The notes: generated by a model from the sequence alone, not told the origin. A stretch of DNA of 64,000 nt from an uncultured Pseudoflavonifractor sp. (GCA_947425785.1 CANEAY010000003.1:91083-155082), one strand, 5' to 3'. Positions 9,461 through 21,499 are shown, counted from the stretch's first letter. Translations and numbers: made by a program.

Positions 9461-9489
9461 TATAATGGCCGCGAACGGCTTATTATAAT
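9461..9489 (+). promoter_or_regulatory. extended -10 promoter(s) for the 9571 gene
   Basis: TGATATAAT at 9458-9466 is an extended -10 with no good -35. A second TATAAT lies at 9484-9489. Either could start the transcript of the downstream gene. Confidence 0.5.
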
Positions 9490-9499
9490 GAAGCGCTTT

Positions 9500-9533
9500 A
9501 CGATATCACAGCCGTTCCCGGCTGTGATATCGT
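9500..9533 (+). promoter_or_regulatory. 15-bp perfect leader stem-loop
   Basis: Arms 9500-9514 and 9519-9533 pair perfectly around a TTCC loop. No T-run follows closely, so it is not a plain terminator. It lies between the putative promoter and the TTG start at 9571. Confidence 0.6.
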
Positions 9534-9570
9534 GCTATACGGACATTTTTACGCAAAGGGGGCAAAAGGC

Positions 9571-10668
9571 TTGCGCTCTAATTACGGCTATGATTCTTAC
9601 CGGGGACGTTCCAAGACCCGCTCGATCCTCATGGCGCTCATCGTCATCCTGCTCATCGTCCTCATCCTGGCGGTAGCCGCCTTCTTCCTGCTTCAGGACC
9701 ACATCTATTACGGGGACGACGGCAAGGCCCACATCGACCTTCCCTCCTTCCTCCAGCGGGAGGAGAGCGAACCCACCCCCAGCCCCGTCCAGACCCAGAA
9801 CATCATCATCGTCACCCCGGAGCCTACGCCGGAACCCACCCAGGAGCCTCTGTTCTGCCCCGTGGCCCTGCCCCGCTCCGCCCTCACCGACGGCACCGCC
9901 GCCGGCCTGGTAAAGCAGGCGGAGGGCACCGCCGCCCTCTTTGACATGAAGGACGACGAGGGCACCCTGGGCTATATCTCGGCGCTGCCCCAGGCCATCT
10001 CCGCCGGGGCCTCCGCCGCCGCTCCCGGCCTCAACGAGGCCATCGGGGCGCTCAACAGCACCGAGGGGCTCTACACCGTGGCCCGGGTGGCCTGCTTCCG
10101 GGACAACCTGGTGCCCAAGATGAACAACACCCTGGCCCTGCGCTCCCCCATCGGCAACTGGCGGGACAGGGAGGTGATCCGCTGGCTCAGCGCCGAGGTG
10201 GACGAGGCCGGGGACTACCTGGCAGGGATCTGTCAGGAGCTGGCAGCCCTGGGCTTTGACGAGATCCTGCTGGACTACGCCGGCTTCCCCACCGCCCTGG
10301 ACGGCGACCTCGCCAACCTGGTGGTGGGCGACCGGTATGAGCCCACCGAGCTCACCGCCGCCGTGGAGGGCTTCTACAATAAGATGGAGAAGGCCCTAAA
10401 AGATCACCCCGATGTGAAGCTGTCCATCACCACCTCCGCCGCCGTATTTACCGAAGGGGAGGATGAGAGCGGTCAGACCCTGGAGCTGCTGGGCCGCTAT
10501 GCCGGCCGGATCTATGTCCCCGCCCCCGAGGACGCCGCCCAGGCCCAGAGCTATGCCCAGGCCCAGGAAAAGCTGGGGGCGGAGATGCCCCTGCCCGTAT
10601 TCACCACGGAGGGCTACGACCCCTCCGCCGGCTCCATGGGGGGACAGCTCCTCTCTCCAAAGAACTGA
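9571..10668 (+). CDS. membrane-anchored glycosyl-hydrolase-like protein (DUF4015-like)
   Basis: Residues 18-41 are one N-terminal membrane span. A Pro/Thr/Glu-rich linker (about 65-95) follows, then a barrel-like domain carrying YTVARVACFRDN and GFDEILLDYAGFPT, which resemble the putative glycosyl hydrolase domain DUF4015. It would sit outside the membrane, perhaps acting on wall or exopolysaccharide; no activity is proven for this family. I chose TTG 9571 because AAAGGGGG lies 8 nt upstream; a GTG at 9532 is in frame but falls inside the leader hairpin. 365 residues. Confidence 0.75.
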   Translation: MRSNYGYDSYRGRSKTRSILMALIVILLIVLILAVAAFFLLQDHIYYGDDGKAHIDLPSFLQREESEPTPSPVQTQNIIIVTPEPTPEPTQEPLFCPVALPRSALTDGTAAGLVKQAEGTAALFDMKDDEGTLGYISALPQAISAGASAAAPGLNEAIGALNSTEGLYTVARVACFRDNLVPKMNNTLALRSPIGNWRDREVIRWLSAEVDEAGDYLAGICQELAALGFDEILLDYAGFPTALDGDLANLVVGDRYEPTELTAAVEGFYNKMEKALKDHPDVKLSITTSAAVFTEGEDESGQTLELLGRYAGRIYVPAPEDAAQAQSYAQAQEKLGAEMPLPVFTTEGYDPSAGSMGGQLLSPKN

Positions 10669-10682
10669 ACCTTGCCACAGTC

Positions 10683-10722
10683 AAAAGCGTCGACTCCCGA
10701 TCCTTCGGGTGTCGGCGCTTTT
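10683..10722 (+). terminator. rho-independent terminator
   Basis: Stem AAAAGCGTCGAC / GTCGGCGCTTTT with an inner CCCGA-TCCT-TCGGG hairpin, followed by a T-rich stretch. Confidence 0.85.
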
Positions 10723-10776
10723 GTGCTTTTTCTACAAAAACGCCTATGAAGAAATATGTAAAAGTGTAAATTTATC

Positions 10777-10805
10777 TTGAATTAAACTCATCATTCGGGT
10801 ATGAT
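10777..10805 (+). promoter_or_regulatory. V-ATPase operon promoter
   Basis: TTGAAT at 10777-10782 and TATGAT at 10800-10805 with a 17-nt spacer, 60 nt before the first V-ATPase gene. Confidence 0.75.
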
Positions 10806-10865
10806 AGAGAATAGCAAACATTCCCAATGAAACCGACTATTTTTAGCGCAAAAGGCGGTGAGACG

Positions 10866-11180
10866 ATGTCTATGGACATGATCAAACAGGTCACTGACAG
10901 CGAACAGCAGGCCAAGGAACGGCTGGCCCAGGCCCAGTTGGAGGCCAAGGCTCTGGTGGAGCAGGCCCGCAAGGACGGCGAGGCCGCCCTGGAGGAGGCC
11001 AAAAAGGCCGCCGCGGCCCAGGCCAAGGCCCTCCTGGCCCAGGCGGAGGCCGCCGGCCAGGAAAAGACCCGCCAGACCCTGGCCGAATACGCGGCCGACT
11101 GCCAGGCCCTGAAGGAACGTTCACAGGCCAAGCTGAACCAGGCCGCCAAAGTGATCGTGGGAAAGGTCGTGAGAGGCTGA
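10866..11180 (+). CDS. V-type ATP synthase subunit G/H (peripheral stalk)
   Basis: A 104-residue, almost wholly alpha-helical protein, rich in Ala, Glu, Lys and Gln (QAKERLAQAQLEAKALVEQA), as expected for the peripheral stalk helix that pairs with subunit E. It is the first gene of the operon, one base upstream of subunit I. ATG 10866 follows AAAGGCGGTGAG; an earlier in-frame ATG at 10827 lacks such a site. Sequence alone is low complexity, so the call leans on context. Confidence 0.85.
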   Translation: MSMDMIKQVTDSEQQAKERLAQAQLEAKALVEQARKDGEAALEEAKKAAAAQAKALLAQAEAAGQEKTRQTLAEYAADCQALKERSQAKLNQAAKVIVGKVVRG

Positions 11181-11181
11181 A

Positions 11182-13628
<2,447 letters not shown>

Positions 13629-13650
13629 TCCCACAGGAAGGGGATTTCAT

Positions 13651-14343
13651 ATGAACGGATTAGACCAGATCAAAGCGCGCATCGCCGCTGACGCCCAGGC
13701 CCAGGCCGACGGCATCCTGGCCGAGGCCAGGGCGCAAGCAGGCGCCATCCGCTCCGACTACGACCGGCAGGTACAGGCCCTCACCCAGGCCGCCCTGGAA
13801 AAGGGCCGCCTGGACGCCGCCGAGCAGGAGCAGCGGCTGGAGAACCTGGCCGCCCTGGAGGGCCGCAAGCAGATTTTGGCCGCCAAGCAGGAGATGCTGT
13901 CCGCCGCCTTCGACAAGGCTCTGGAGCAGCTGCTGAGCCTTCCCGAGGAGGAGTATGTGGAGCTTTTGAGCGACCTGTGCGTCAAAGCCGCCGTCACCGG
14001 CCGGGAGGAAGTCCTTTTCTCCCAGCGCGACCGGGACAAGGTGGGCAAAAAGGTGGTGGCCCGGGCCAACGAGAAGCTGGCCAAGCAGGTGGCCCCCAAG
14101 CTCCCCGAAGAGCTGTCCTCCTCCACCGCCGGGGCCATCCTGGACAAGGTGGTCACCGTCGGCTCCGCCCTGCTCTCTGGCACCGGGATGCTCACCGTGG
14201 CCGAGGAGACCCGGCCCATCCAGGGCGGCTTCATCCTGATGAGTGAGGGCGTGGAGGTCAACTGCGCCTTTGAGACCCTGGTGCGCCTGTCCCGCTCCCA
14301 GCTGGAGCGGGAGGTGGCCGCCATCCTCTTCGAAACGCCCTGA
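13651..14343 (+). CDS. atpE: V-type ATP synthase subunit E
   Basis: Peripheral stalk subunit partnering subunit G/H. The first ~110 residues are a long Ala/Gln/Glu-rich helix (AQAQADGILAEARAQAGAIR). A globular C-terminal domain follows, with EEVLFSQRDRDK and GGFILMSEGVEVNCAFETL. Its 230 residues are slightly longer than usual. It lies between K and C as in other clostridial operons. Confidence 0.9.
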   Translation: MNGLDQIKARIAADAQAQADGILAEARAQAGAIRSDYDRQVQALTQAALEKGRLDAAEQEQRLENLAALEGRKQILAAKQEMLSAAFDKALEQLLSLPEEEYVELLSDLCVKAAVTGREEVLFSQRDRDKVGKKVVARANEKLAKQVAPKLPEELSSSTAGAILDKVVTVGSALLSGTGMLTVAEETRPIQGGFILMSEGVEVNCAFETLVRLSRSQLEREVAAILFETP

Positions 14344-14363
14344 CCGGCGGGAAGGAGGACATT

Positions 14364-15353
14364 TTGAAAGACACCGATTATCTCTCCATTTCCGCCCGTG
14401 TCCGGGCCATGGAGAACAGCCTTCTCACCAGAGAGCGCCGGGAGCGGATGCTGGAGGCCCGCAGTGATGAAGAGTGTGCCAAGGTCATCACCGAGTGCGG
14501 CTACGCCGAGCCGGAGAACCTCTCCGCCGCCGCCGTCAACGCCGTGCTTTCCAAGGCCCGGGTGGAGCTCTTCCGCGAGCTGAAGGACGCCGTTCCCCAG
14601 CCCTCCCTGGTGGAGGTATTCCAGATCAAGTACGACTACCATAACGCCAAGGCCCTCCTCAAGGCCGAGGCCCTGGGAGACGACGCCGGGCGGCTGCTCA
14701 TGGACGGCGGGCGCTACGACCCCCAGACCCTGGCGGAGGATTTCCACCGGGGCGACCTGGGCGCTGTGAGCCCCGCCTTCCGCAAGGCGGTGGAGAAGGC
14801 CCACCCCCTCCTGGCCGAGGGACATGACCCCCAGCGTGCCGACCTTGTCCTGGACGCCGCCTGCTACGCCGAGATGGCCCAGGCCGCCAAGGACAGCGGA
14901 AGCCCCTTTTTGCAGGGCTACGTGCGCCTTTGCGTGGACGCGGTGAATCTCCGCTGCGCCGTGCGCTGTGCCCGGCTGGGGGCCGGGGCCGACCTGCTGG
15001 GCGAGAGCCTGCTGCCCGGCGGCAATGTCTCCCCCTCCGCCGTGGCCGCCGCCAAGGGCGGGGAGCTTGCCAGGCCCTTCGCCGCCTCCCCCCTGGAAAC
15101 CGCCGCTCAGCTGGGCGCAAGCCTTGCCGCCCCCGGCGCCGGGAGCCTCACCCCCTTTGAGCGCGCCTGCGACGACGCCCTCACCGCCTACCTCTCCCAG
15201 GCCCGGCGGGTCTCCTTCGGAGAGCAGCCAGTGGTGGGCTACCTGTGCGCCAGAGAGGCGGAGGCCACCGCCATCCGCACCATCCTCTCCGGCCGTCAGG
15301 CGCTCTTGAAGGCCGAGGCCATCCGAGAAAGGCTGCGTGAGAGCTATGTCTGA
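14364..15353 (+). CDS. atpC: V-type ATP synthase subunit C
   Basis: Funnel-shaped central-stalk adaptor that sits between the D/F shaft and the K ring. The 329 residues are helical; YLSISARVRAMENSLLTRE at the start and VVGYLCAREAEATAIRTIL at the end resemble the conserved first and last blocks of the family. The start is TTG 14364, supported by GAAGGAGG 6 nt upstream. Its last bases overlap subunit F. Confidence 0.9.
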   Translation: MKDTDYLSISARVRAMENSLLTRERRERMLEARSDEECAKVITECGYAEPENLSAAAVNAVLSKARVELFRELKDAVPQPSLVEVFQIKYDYHNAKALLKAEALGDDAGRLLMDGGRYDPQTLAEDFHRGDLGAVSPAFRKAVEKAHPLLAEGHDPQRADLVLDAACYAEMAQAAKDSGSPFLQGYVRLCVDAVNLRCAVRCARLGAGADLLGESLLPGGNVSPSAVAAAKGGELARPFAASPLETAAQLGASLAAPGAGSLTPFERACDDALTAYLSQARRVSFGEQPVVGYLCAREAEATAIRTILSGRQALLKAEAIRERLRESYV

Positions 15354-15660
15354 ATATAAGATCGCCGCCCTGGGCGACCGGGACAGCGTCCTGGGCTTCC
15401 GGGCCCTGGGATTGGACGTATTCCCCGTGGAGGACGTGGAGGAGGCCAAGGCCGCCCTCCGGCGGCTTGCCAGGGAGAACTACGCCATCGTCTACCTCAC
15501 CGAGGGCTGCGCCAAGGACATGGCGCCGGAGATCGCCCGGTACAAGGACGCCCTCACCCCCGCCGTCATCCTCATCCCCGGCAGGGAGGGGAGCCTGGGC
15601 ATCGGCATGGACGCCGTCAAGACCGCCGTGGAGCGGGCTGTAGGCGCAGATATCCTGTAA
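15346..15660 (+). CDS. atpF: V-type ATP synthase subunit F
   Basis: Small central-stalk subunit that binds subunit D. The 104 residues show the typical opening YKIAALGDRDSVLGFRALG and the later IVYLTEGCA and VILIPGREGS strands of its Rossmann-like fold. ATG 15346 overlaps the subunit C stop by 8 nt; GTG at 15337 is a less likely alternative. Confidence 0.92.
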   Translation: MSEYKIAALGDRDSVLGFRALGLDVFPVEDVEEAKAALRRLARENYAIVYLTEGCAKDMAPEIARYKDALTPAVILIPGREGSLGIGMDAVKTAVERAVGADIL

Positions 15661-15690
15661 GAGAATACCTTTTAGAAAGGTTGTGGCATT

Positions 15691-17466
15691 TTGAGCGGAA
15701 AAGTTGTGAAGGTCTCCGGCCCGCTGGTGGTGGCCACCGGCCTTGCTGACGCCAACATGGCCGACGTGGTGCGTGTGGGCCCCCAGCGGCTCATCGGAGA
15801 GATCCTTACCATGAACGGCGACTCGGCCTCCATCCAGGTCTACGAGGAGACCTCCGGCCTTGGCCCCGGCGCCGACGTCATCACCACCGGCGCCCCCCTC
15901 TCGGTGGAGCTGGGCCCCGGCATGATCGAGAACATCTACGACGGCATCCAGCGGCCTTTGGAGGAGATCGTGAAGGCCGCCGGGGCCAACATCACCCGGG
16001 GCATCGAACTGCCCGGCCTCAGCCGGGAGAAGAAGTGGGAGTTCACCCCCACGGTGAAGGCGGGAGACAAGGTGGTAGGCGGCGACGTCATCGGCACCGT
16101 GCCCGAGACCGTCTCCGTCCTCCACAAGATCATGGTGCCCCCCCGTTTGAGCGGCGAGATTTTGTCCATCCAGGCTGGTGAGTACACTGTCACCGAGCCG
16201 GTGGGCATCCTGCTGGACGACAAGGGGGAGCGCCACGAGCTGAAGCTCATGCAGACCTGGCCGGTGCGTGTGGGCCGCCCCTATAAGCACAAGTACCCCC
16301 CCAAGACCCCCCTCCTCTCCGGCCAGCGCATCGTGGACGCCATGTTCCCTGTGGCCAAGGGCGGCACCGCCGCCATCCCCGGCCCCTTCGGCTCCGGCAA
16401 GACGGTGATGCAGCACGCCCTGGCCAAGTGGTCTGATGTGGATATCGTCATCTACATCGGTTGCGGCGAGCGGGGCAACGAGATGACCGACGTGCTCCGG
16501 GAGTTCCCCGAGCTGGTGGATCCCCGCAACGGCGAGCCCCTGATGAAGCGGACAGTCCTCATCGCCAACACCTCCGATATGCCCGTGGCCGCCCGTGAAG
16601 CCAGTATCTACACCGGCATCACCATCGCCGAGTATTTCCGTGACATGGGCTACGACGTGGCCGTCATCGCCGACTCCACCTCCCGCTGGGCCGAGGCCCT
16701 CCGGGAGATGTCCGGCCGTCTGGAGGAGATGCCCGGCGAGGAGGGCTACCCCGCCTACCTGTCCTCCCGCCTTAGCCAGTTCTACGAGCGGGCCGGCGTG
16801 GTGGAGTGCATGGGCTCCGACGAAGAGCGCCGGGGCTCCCTCACCGCCGTGGGCGCCGTCTCCCCGCCCGGCGGCGACCTCTCTGAACCGGTGAGCCAGG
16901 CCACCATGCGTATCGTCAAGGTCTTCTGGGCCCTGGACGCCTCCCTGGCCTACCGGCGGCACTTCCCCGCCATCAACTGGCTCAACTCCTACTCCCTCTA
17001 CCTGGACTCCCTGAAGCCCTGGTATGACGAGAACCTGGGGGAGCAGTTCATGCGCAACAGGGACCGGGCCATGGCCATCCTCCAGGAGGAGGCCAGCCTC
17101 AACGAGATCGTCCAGCTGGTGGGCAAGGACTCCCTCTCTCCGGGCGACCAGCTCACCCTGGAGACCGCCAAGATGCTCCGGGAGGACTTCCTCCAGCAAA
17201 ACGGCTTCCTGGAGGTGGACTGGTACTCCAGCTACGAGCGCCAGGACAAGATGCTCCAGATGATCCTGGACTACGACAAGCTCTGCCGCGCCGCCATCGC
17301 CAAGGGTGCCCGGACTGCCGACCTCTTTGAGATCCCCTTCCGGGAGAAGATGGGCCGGGCCAAGACGGTGCCCGACGAGAGCTTCCCCACGGTCTACGCC
17401 GAAATGGCCCGTGAGATGGAGACACAGATCGACGCCGCCGTCGTGAAGGGAGGCGAGGACGCATGA
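15691..17466 (+). CDS. atpA: V-type ATP synthase catalytic subunit A
   Basis: Catalytic nucleotide-binding subunit. The P-loop GPFGSGKT is at residues 231-238. [12 protein letters not shown] and the A-specific non-homologous insertion are present, and 591 residues is normal. The start is TTG 15691 with AAAGG about 10 nt upstream, giving [15 protein letters not shown] as in other A subunits. It overlaps subunit B by ATGA, which would help keep A and B equimolar. Confidence 0.97.
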   Translation: MSGKVVKVSGPLVVATGLADANMADVVRVGPQRLIGEILTMNGDSASIQVYEETSGLGPGADVITTGAPLSVELGPGMIENIYDGIQRPLEEIVKAAGANITRGIELPGLSREKKWEFTPTVKAGDKVVGGDVIGTVPETVSVLHKIMVPPRLSGEILSIQAGEYTVTEPVGILLDDKGERHELKLMQTWPVRVGRPYKHKYPPKTPLLSGQRIVDAMFPVAKGGTAAIPGPFGSGKTVMQHALAKWSDVDIVIYIGCGERGNEMTDVLREFPELVDPRNGEPLMKRTVLIANTSDMPVAAREASIYTGITIAEYFRDMGYDVAVIADSTSRWAEALREMSGRLEEMPGEEGYPAYLSSRLSQFYERAGVVECMGSDEERRGSLTAVGAVSPPGGDLSEPVSQATMRIVKVFWALDASLAYRRHFPAINWLNSYSLYLDSLKPWYDENLGEQFMRNRDRAMAILQEEASLNEIVQLVGKDSLSPGDQLTLETAKMLREDFLQQNGFLEVDWYSSYERQDKMLQMILDYDKLCRAAIAKGARTADLFEIPFREKMGRAKTVPDESFPTVYAEMAREMETQIDAAVVKGGEDA

Positions 17467-18878
17467 TCCGTGAATATAAGACGATCCAGGAGGTCAACGG
17501 CCCCCTGATGATGGTGCGCAAAGTCCAGGGCGTCACCTATGACGAGCTGGGCGAGATCGAGCTGCCCAATGGCGACATCCGCCACTGCAAGGTGCTGGAG
17601 GTCAACGGGGAAAACGCGGTGGTGCAGCTCTTTGAGCCCTCTGCCGGCATCAACCTGGCCGATTCCAAAGTCCGCTTCCTGGGCCACCCCCTCCAGCTGG
17701 GCGTGTCCTCGGAGATGCTGGGCCGGGTCTTCAACGGCATGGGAGCGCCCATCGACGGCGGAGCCGACATCCTCCCCGACGAGTACCGGGACATCAACGG
17801 CCTGCCCATGAACCCGGCGGCCCGGGACTACCCCAACGAGTTCATCCAGACCGGCATCTCCGCCATTGACGGCCTCAACACCCTGGTCCGTGGCCAGAAG
17901 CTGCCCATCTTCTCTGGCTCCGGCCTGCCCCACGCCGCCCTGGCGGCCCAGATCGCCCGGCAGGCCAAGGTGCTGGGGGACGAGGGGGCCAACTTCGCCG
18001 TGGTCTTCGCCGCCATCGGCATCACCTTTGAGGAGTCCAACTACTTCGTGGAGGAGTTCCGCCGCACCGGCGCCATCGACCGCACGGTGCTCTTCACCAA
18101 CCTGGCCAACGACCCCGCCGTGGAGCGTATCGCCACCCCCCGGATGGCCCTCACCGCCGCGGAGTACCTGGCCTTTGAGAAGAATATGCACGTGCTGGTC
18201 ATCCTCACTGACATCACCAACTATGCCGAGGCCCTGCGGGAAATTTCCGCCGCCAAGAAGGAAGTCCCCGGCCGCCGTGGCTACCCCGGCTACCTCTACA
18301 CCGACCTGGCCACCATGTATGAGCGGGCGGGCCGCCAGCTGGGCAAGGCGGGCTCCATCACCATGATCCCCATCCTCACCATGCCCGAGGACGACAAGAC
18401 CCACCCCATCCCCGACCTGACGGGCTATATCACCGAGGGCCAGATCATCCTCTCCCGGGAGCTGTTCCGCCGTGGCGTGAACCCGCCCATCGACGTTCTC
18501 CCCTCTCTCAGCCGCCTGAAGGACAAGGGCATCGGCGAGGGGAAGACCCGGGCCGACCACTCCGGCGTTTTGAACCAGCTCTTCGCCGCCTACTCCACCG
18601 GCAAGGAGAACAAGGAGCTCATGTCCATTCTGGGCGAGGCCGCCCTCAGCCCCACCGACCTTCTCTACGCCAAGTTCGCCGACGAGTTTGAGCAGCGCTA
18701 CGTCTCCCAGGGCCCCGACGAGAACCGCTCCATTGAGGAGACCCTGACCATCGGCTGGGAGCTTCTCTCCATCCTGCCCAAGGCGGAGCTGAAGCGGATC
18801 AAGACCGAGTTCATCGAGCAGTACCTTCCCCCCTCCGGGGACGTGTCATCCCTAAGCGGCGGAGCCGCTAAGGGCTGA
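17463..18878 (+). CDS. atpB: V-type ATP synthase subunit B
   Basis: Non-catalytic partner of subunit A. It has the degenerate P-loop region [19 protein letters not shown] instead of a Walker A motif, plus [13 protein letters not shown] and [15 protein letters not shown], all hallmarks of B subunits. 471 residues. The start ATG overlaps the subunit A stop; subunit D follows 24 nt later. Confidence 0.97.
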   Translation: MIREYKTIQEVNGPLMMVRKVQGVTYDELGEIELPNGDIRHCKVLEVNGENAVVQLFEPSAGINLADSKVRFLGHPLQLGVSSEMLGRVFNGMGAPIDGGADILPDEYRDINGLPMNPAARDYPNEFIQTGISAIDGLNTLVRGQKLPIFSGSGLPHAALAAQIARQAKVLGDEGANFAVVFAAIGITFEESNYFVEEFRRTGAIDRTVLFTNLANDPAVERIATPRMALTAAEYLAFEKNMHVLVILTDITNYAEALREISAAKKEVPGRRGYPGYLYTDLATMYERAGRQLGKAGSITMIPILTMPEDDKTHPIPDLTGYITEGQIILSRELFRRGVNPPIDVLPSLSRLKDKGIGEGKTRADHSGVLNQLFAAYSTGKENKELMSILGEAALSPTDLLYAKFADEFEQRYVSQGPDENRSIEETLTIGWELLSILPKAELKRIKTEFIEQYLPPSGDVSSLSGGAAKG

Positions 18879-18902
18879 CCAGCCAAAAAGGAGGGATAAC
18901 CC

Positions 18903-19610
18903 ATGCCCGTTTTGAACGTGAACCCCACCCGCCAGGAGCTCAACCGGCTCAAGACCCGCCTGCGCACCTCCGTCCGGGGCCACAAGCTCCTTAAGGACAA
19001 GCGGGACGAGCTGATGAAGCAGTTCATGGACGTGGTGCGGGAAAACCGGGCCCTGCGCCGGAAGGTGGAGGAGGGCCTCACCCGGGCCAACACCGCCTTT
19101 GCCGCCGCGGCGGCGGTCATGTCCCCGGAAATGCTGGAACAGGCCATCCTCTACCCCCGGGAGTCGGTCTCCCTGGAGATGGGCTTCCAGAACGTGATGA
19201 GCGTCAACGTGCCCATCTATTCCTTCCACACCACCGGCTCCGCCGAGGGCTCCGCCGCCCCCTACGGCTTCGCCGCCACCAGCGGTGAACTGGACGACGC
19301 CGTGGAGGCCCTCTCCCAGGTCTTTCAGGATATGCTCCGCCTGGCGGAGATTGAAAAGACCTCCCAGCTCCTGGCCCAGGAGATCGAAAAGACCCGCCGC
19401 CGGGTCAATGCCCTGGAATACGTGAAGATCCCCCAGATGGAGGAGACCATCAAGTATATCACCATGAAGCTGGACGAAAATGAGCGTGCCAGCACCATCC
19501 GTCTGATGAAGGTGAAGGATATGCTCCTCAAGGAGGCCATCCAGGAGCGGCGGGAGGAGGACGCCAAAGCCGTCCGCACCTCGGCCGACGCCGGCCCCAC
19601 CCAGGTATGA
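18903..19610 (+). CDS. atpD: V-type ATP synthase subunit D
   Basis: Central rotor shaft. Two long helices form a coiled coil: residues about 5-65 (PTRQELNRLKTRLRTSVRGH, the family opening) and about 130-205 (RRVNALEYVKIPQMEETIKY). 235 residues. It is the last gene of the operon; a strong terminator starts 3 nt after the stop. Confidence 0.95.
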   Translation: MPVLNVNPTRQELNRLKTRLRTSVRGHKLLKDKRDELMKQFMDVVRENRALRRKVEEGLTRANTAFAAAAAVMSPEMLEQAILYPRESVSLEMGFQNVMSVNVPIYSFHTTGSAEGSAAPYGFAATSGELDDAVEALSQVFQDMLRLAEIEKTSQLLAQEIEKTRRRVNALEYVKIPQMEETIKYITMKLDENERASTIRLMKVKDMLLKEAIQERREEDAKAVRTSADAGPTQV

Positions 19611-19613
19611 TAC

Positions 19614-19654
19614 AGAAAAGAGCCTTGGGGGATGTTTCCCCAAGGCTCTTTTCT
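19614..19654 (+). terminator. V-ATPase operon terminator
   Basis: A 17-bp perfect stem (arms 19614-19630 and 19638-19654, core GAGCCTTGGGG) around a GATGTTT loop, with a TTTTCT end. Confidence 0.93.
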
Positions 19655-19691
19655 CTACCCCCGTCCAAAAAGGCATTTTATCGTTAAAGTA

Positions 19692-19720
19692 TTGACAGAC
19701 TGCCGCATAAGGAATATAGT
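19692..19720 (+). promoter_or_regulatory. strong sigma-A promoter of the 19777 gene
   Basis: TTGACA at 19692-19697 and TATAGT at 19715-19720, spacer 17 nt: near consensus. Confidence 0.85.
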
Positions 19721-19728
19721 ATTTACGA

Positions 19729-19752
19729 TAACAATATGGATCAGTATTGTTA
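19729..19752. promoter_or_regulatory. operator-like inverted repeat at the transcription start
   Basis: Arms TAACAATA and TATTGTTA separated by 8 nt, just downstream of the -10 box. A bound regulator there would block transcription. The regulator is not identified. Confidence 0.5.
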
Positions 19753-19776
19753 GGATATAAAAAGGAGGATATTACA

Positions 19777-20754
19777 ATGAACAACGAAGTTTCCCGCCGC
19801 GACTTTCTGCGTAAGGCCGGCGTGGGCGTCCTGGGCGTGACCGCCATGACCCTCACCGGCTGCGCCGGAGCCGCCGCCCAGCCCACCAAGGCCGCCGACG
19901 CCGCCCCCGAGGCCACCGAGGCTCCCGCCTGGCCCTGGAAGTGGGAGGAGCTGGATCCCCAGGTCGCCCTGGAGAACGGCTACAAGGCTTTCTACAGCCA
20001 CGGCGGATGCTGCGCCGGCGCTGTGGCCGCCATCGTGGAGACCCTGGCCGGCCAGCACGGCTATCCCTACAACCAGATCAACGCCAAGATGTTCGCCGAC
20101 GGTGCCGGCGGTTACGGCGTGCAGAGCCTGTGCGGCTCCCTGGGCGGCGCCTGCGCCATGTTCGGCCTGTTCCTGGAGGGCGCCGACGCCAACGCCCTGC
20201 GCAACGAGCTGTACGAGTGGTACAAGGTCCGCCCCTTCCCCCAGTACCAGCCCGAGCTGACCTCCCCCGCTATGACCGTGGCCGATTCCGTGGAGTGCCG
20301 CGACTCCGTGGGCAAGTATATGGCCGCTACCGGCTTCACCATGGCCGACGACGGCCGGAAGGCCCGCTGCGCCGCCGTCACCGGCGAGGTCGCCGCCAAG
20401 GCCGCCGACCTGCTGAACATCCACTTTGGCTTCTACACCGAGCCCAAGATGCCCGTCATCACCGCTGATGCTCCCGCCGAGGAGGCCCTTGGCCCCAACG
20501 AGTACATCGGTGAGGGCAAGGGCTACGGCGGCACCATCAAGGTGAAGGTCACCATGGACGGCGACAAGATCGCCAACATCGAGGTGCTCAGCCACAGCGA
20601 GTCCGACGGCATCTCCGATCCCGCCTTCGCCCAGATCCCCCAGGCCATCCTGGACGCCCAGTCCGCCGACGTGGAGGCCGTCTCCGGCGCCACCCTGGCC
20701 AGCAACGGCATCATGGAGGCCGTGAAGGACGCTTTGAGCAAGGTGGGCAAGTAA
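19777..20754 (+). CDS. Tat-exported lipoprotein: C_GCAxxG_C_C redox domain plus FMN-binding domain
   Basis: The start reads SRRDFLRK, a twin-arginine motif, and the hydrophobic segment ends in LTGC, a lipobox with Cys29. Residues about 55-225 carry the cysteine pattern of the C_GCAxxG_C_C redox family (HGGCCAGA, LCGSLGGAC, VECRDS, KARCAA). Residues about 245-325 are an FMN_bind domain ending in VSGAT, where Thr306 is the expected site for covalent FMN attachment by ApbE. An outer-face flavin/thiol electron carrier is the natural reading. 325 residues. ATG 19777 follows AAAGGAGG; it is a monocistronic unit between two terminators. Confidence 0.85.
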   Translation: MNNEVSRRDFLRKAGVGVLGVTAMTLTGCAGAAAQPTKAADAAPEATEAPAWPWKWEELDPQVALENGYKAFYSHGGCCAGAVAAIVETLAGQHGYPYNQINAKMFADGAGGYGVQSLCGSLGGACAMFGLFLEGADANALRNELYEWYKVRPFPQYQPELTSPAMTVADSVECRDSVGKYMAATGFTMADDGRKARCAAVTGEVAAKAADLLNIHFGFYTEPKMPVITADAPAEEALGPNEYIGEGKGYGGTIKVKVTMDGDKIANIEVLSHSESDGISDPAFAQIPQAILDAQSADVEAVSGATLASNGIMEAVKDALSKVGK

Positions 20755-20787
20755 TTCACCCCCTTACCTATCCGCAAAGTCTTACAT

Positions 20788-20828
20788 AAAAAAGGGACGA
20801 AGCTCATTCAGAGCTTCGTCCCTTTTTT
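20788..20828. terminator. bidirectional terminator between convergent genes
   Basis: An 18-bp perfect stem (20788-20805 with 20811-20828) around ATTCA, with A-run and T-run on either side. It serves the 19777 gene and the opposing 20827 gene, whose stop codon lies in the T-run. Confidence 0.93.
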
Positions 20829-21417
20829 ACCGCTTCTCCATCCAGGCCCGCAGGGCCTGGGCGCTGTCCTGACAGCCCCTGGCCAGCTCCCGGTAGAGCT
20901 CGATGAGGCAGGGGTCGGAAGCGGCGTTGGCGGCGGCAAAAAACTGCAGGGCCATCCGCTGCTCCGCCTGGAACCGGCCCCGGAGCCGCAGAGCCAGGCC
21001 CTCATTGCTCATCCGGGGGGCGGCGGGGGAGGCATACCGCTCTCCCGCAATGAGGAACCGGGCGGCGGAGAGCCGTTTCGCCTGCTGCCGCTTCTCCCTG
21101 GCCAGGGCGGGCAGCAGCTCCTCCCGCCGCCACCGGCGGGCCAGTGCCTGGTAGGTCTGGGCCCCCTCCTCCACCCCGTCCAAAAGCCGCTCCAGGGCGG
21201 GGAGCTCCGCCGCGCTGGCCTCCCCCAGGCACACCGGCAGCGGGGCCTGCCCCATAGGCGCCATGGCCGGTACGGCGGGTGCGGGCGGCGGTACGGGGGC
21301 GGGCATGGGCGGCGGGTCAACGGTAAAGGGACAGTCGGGGCGGGGCTCCGGCATCACCCTCTGCCACACCCGCTGAAAGGCGGCCTGATCCAGCGTCCTG
21401 GTCTGAAGCTCTTCCAT
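20827..21417 (-). CDS. hypothetical helical protein, ferritin-like in character
   Basis: I do not recognise a named family. The 196 residues have a Pro/Ala-rich stretch at about 40-65 (PPPMPAPVPPPAPAVPAM). Helical segments follow, with ELPALERLLDGVEEGAQTYQAL and MALQFFAAANAASDPCLIEL recalling ferritin-like four-helix proteins, but no clear EXXH metal motif is seen. No signal peptide or membrane span. ATG 21417 is chosen since GGGAGG lies 8 nt upstream; ATG 21441 has poorer spacing. Confidence 0.65.
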   Translation of the reverse strand: MEELQTRTLDQAAFQRVWQRVMPEPRPDCPFTVDPPPMPAPVPPPAPAVPAMAPMGQAPLPVCLGEASAAELPALERLLDGVEEGAQTYQALARRWRREELLPALAREKRQQAKRLSAARFLIAGERYASPAAPRMSNEGLALRLRGRFQAEQRMALQFFAAANAASDPCLIELYRELARGCQDSAQALRAWMEKR

Positions 21418-21499
21418 GGCGAATTCCTCCCTGAAGTTCATTTTCTCTCCATTCTATGCTCTGCAGGAAAAAATGGAACGGAAAGGGAGCAAAAAAGGG

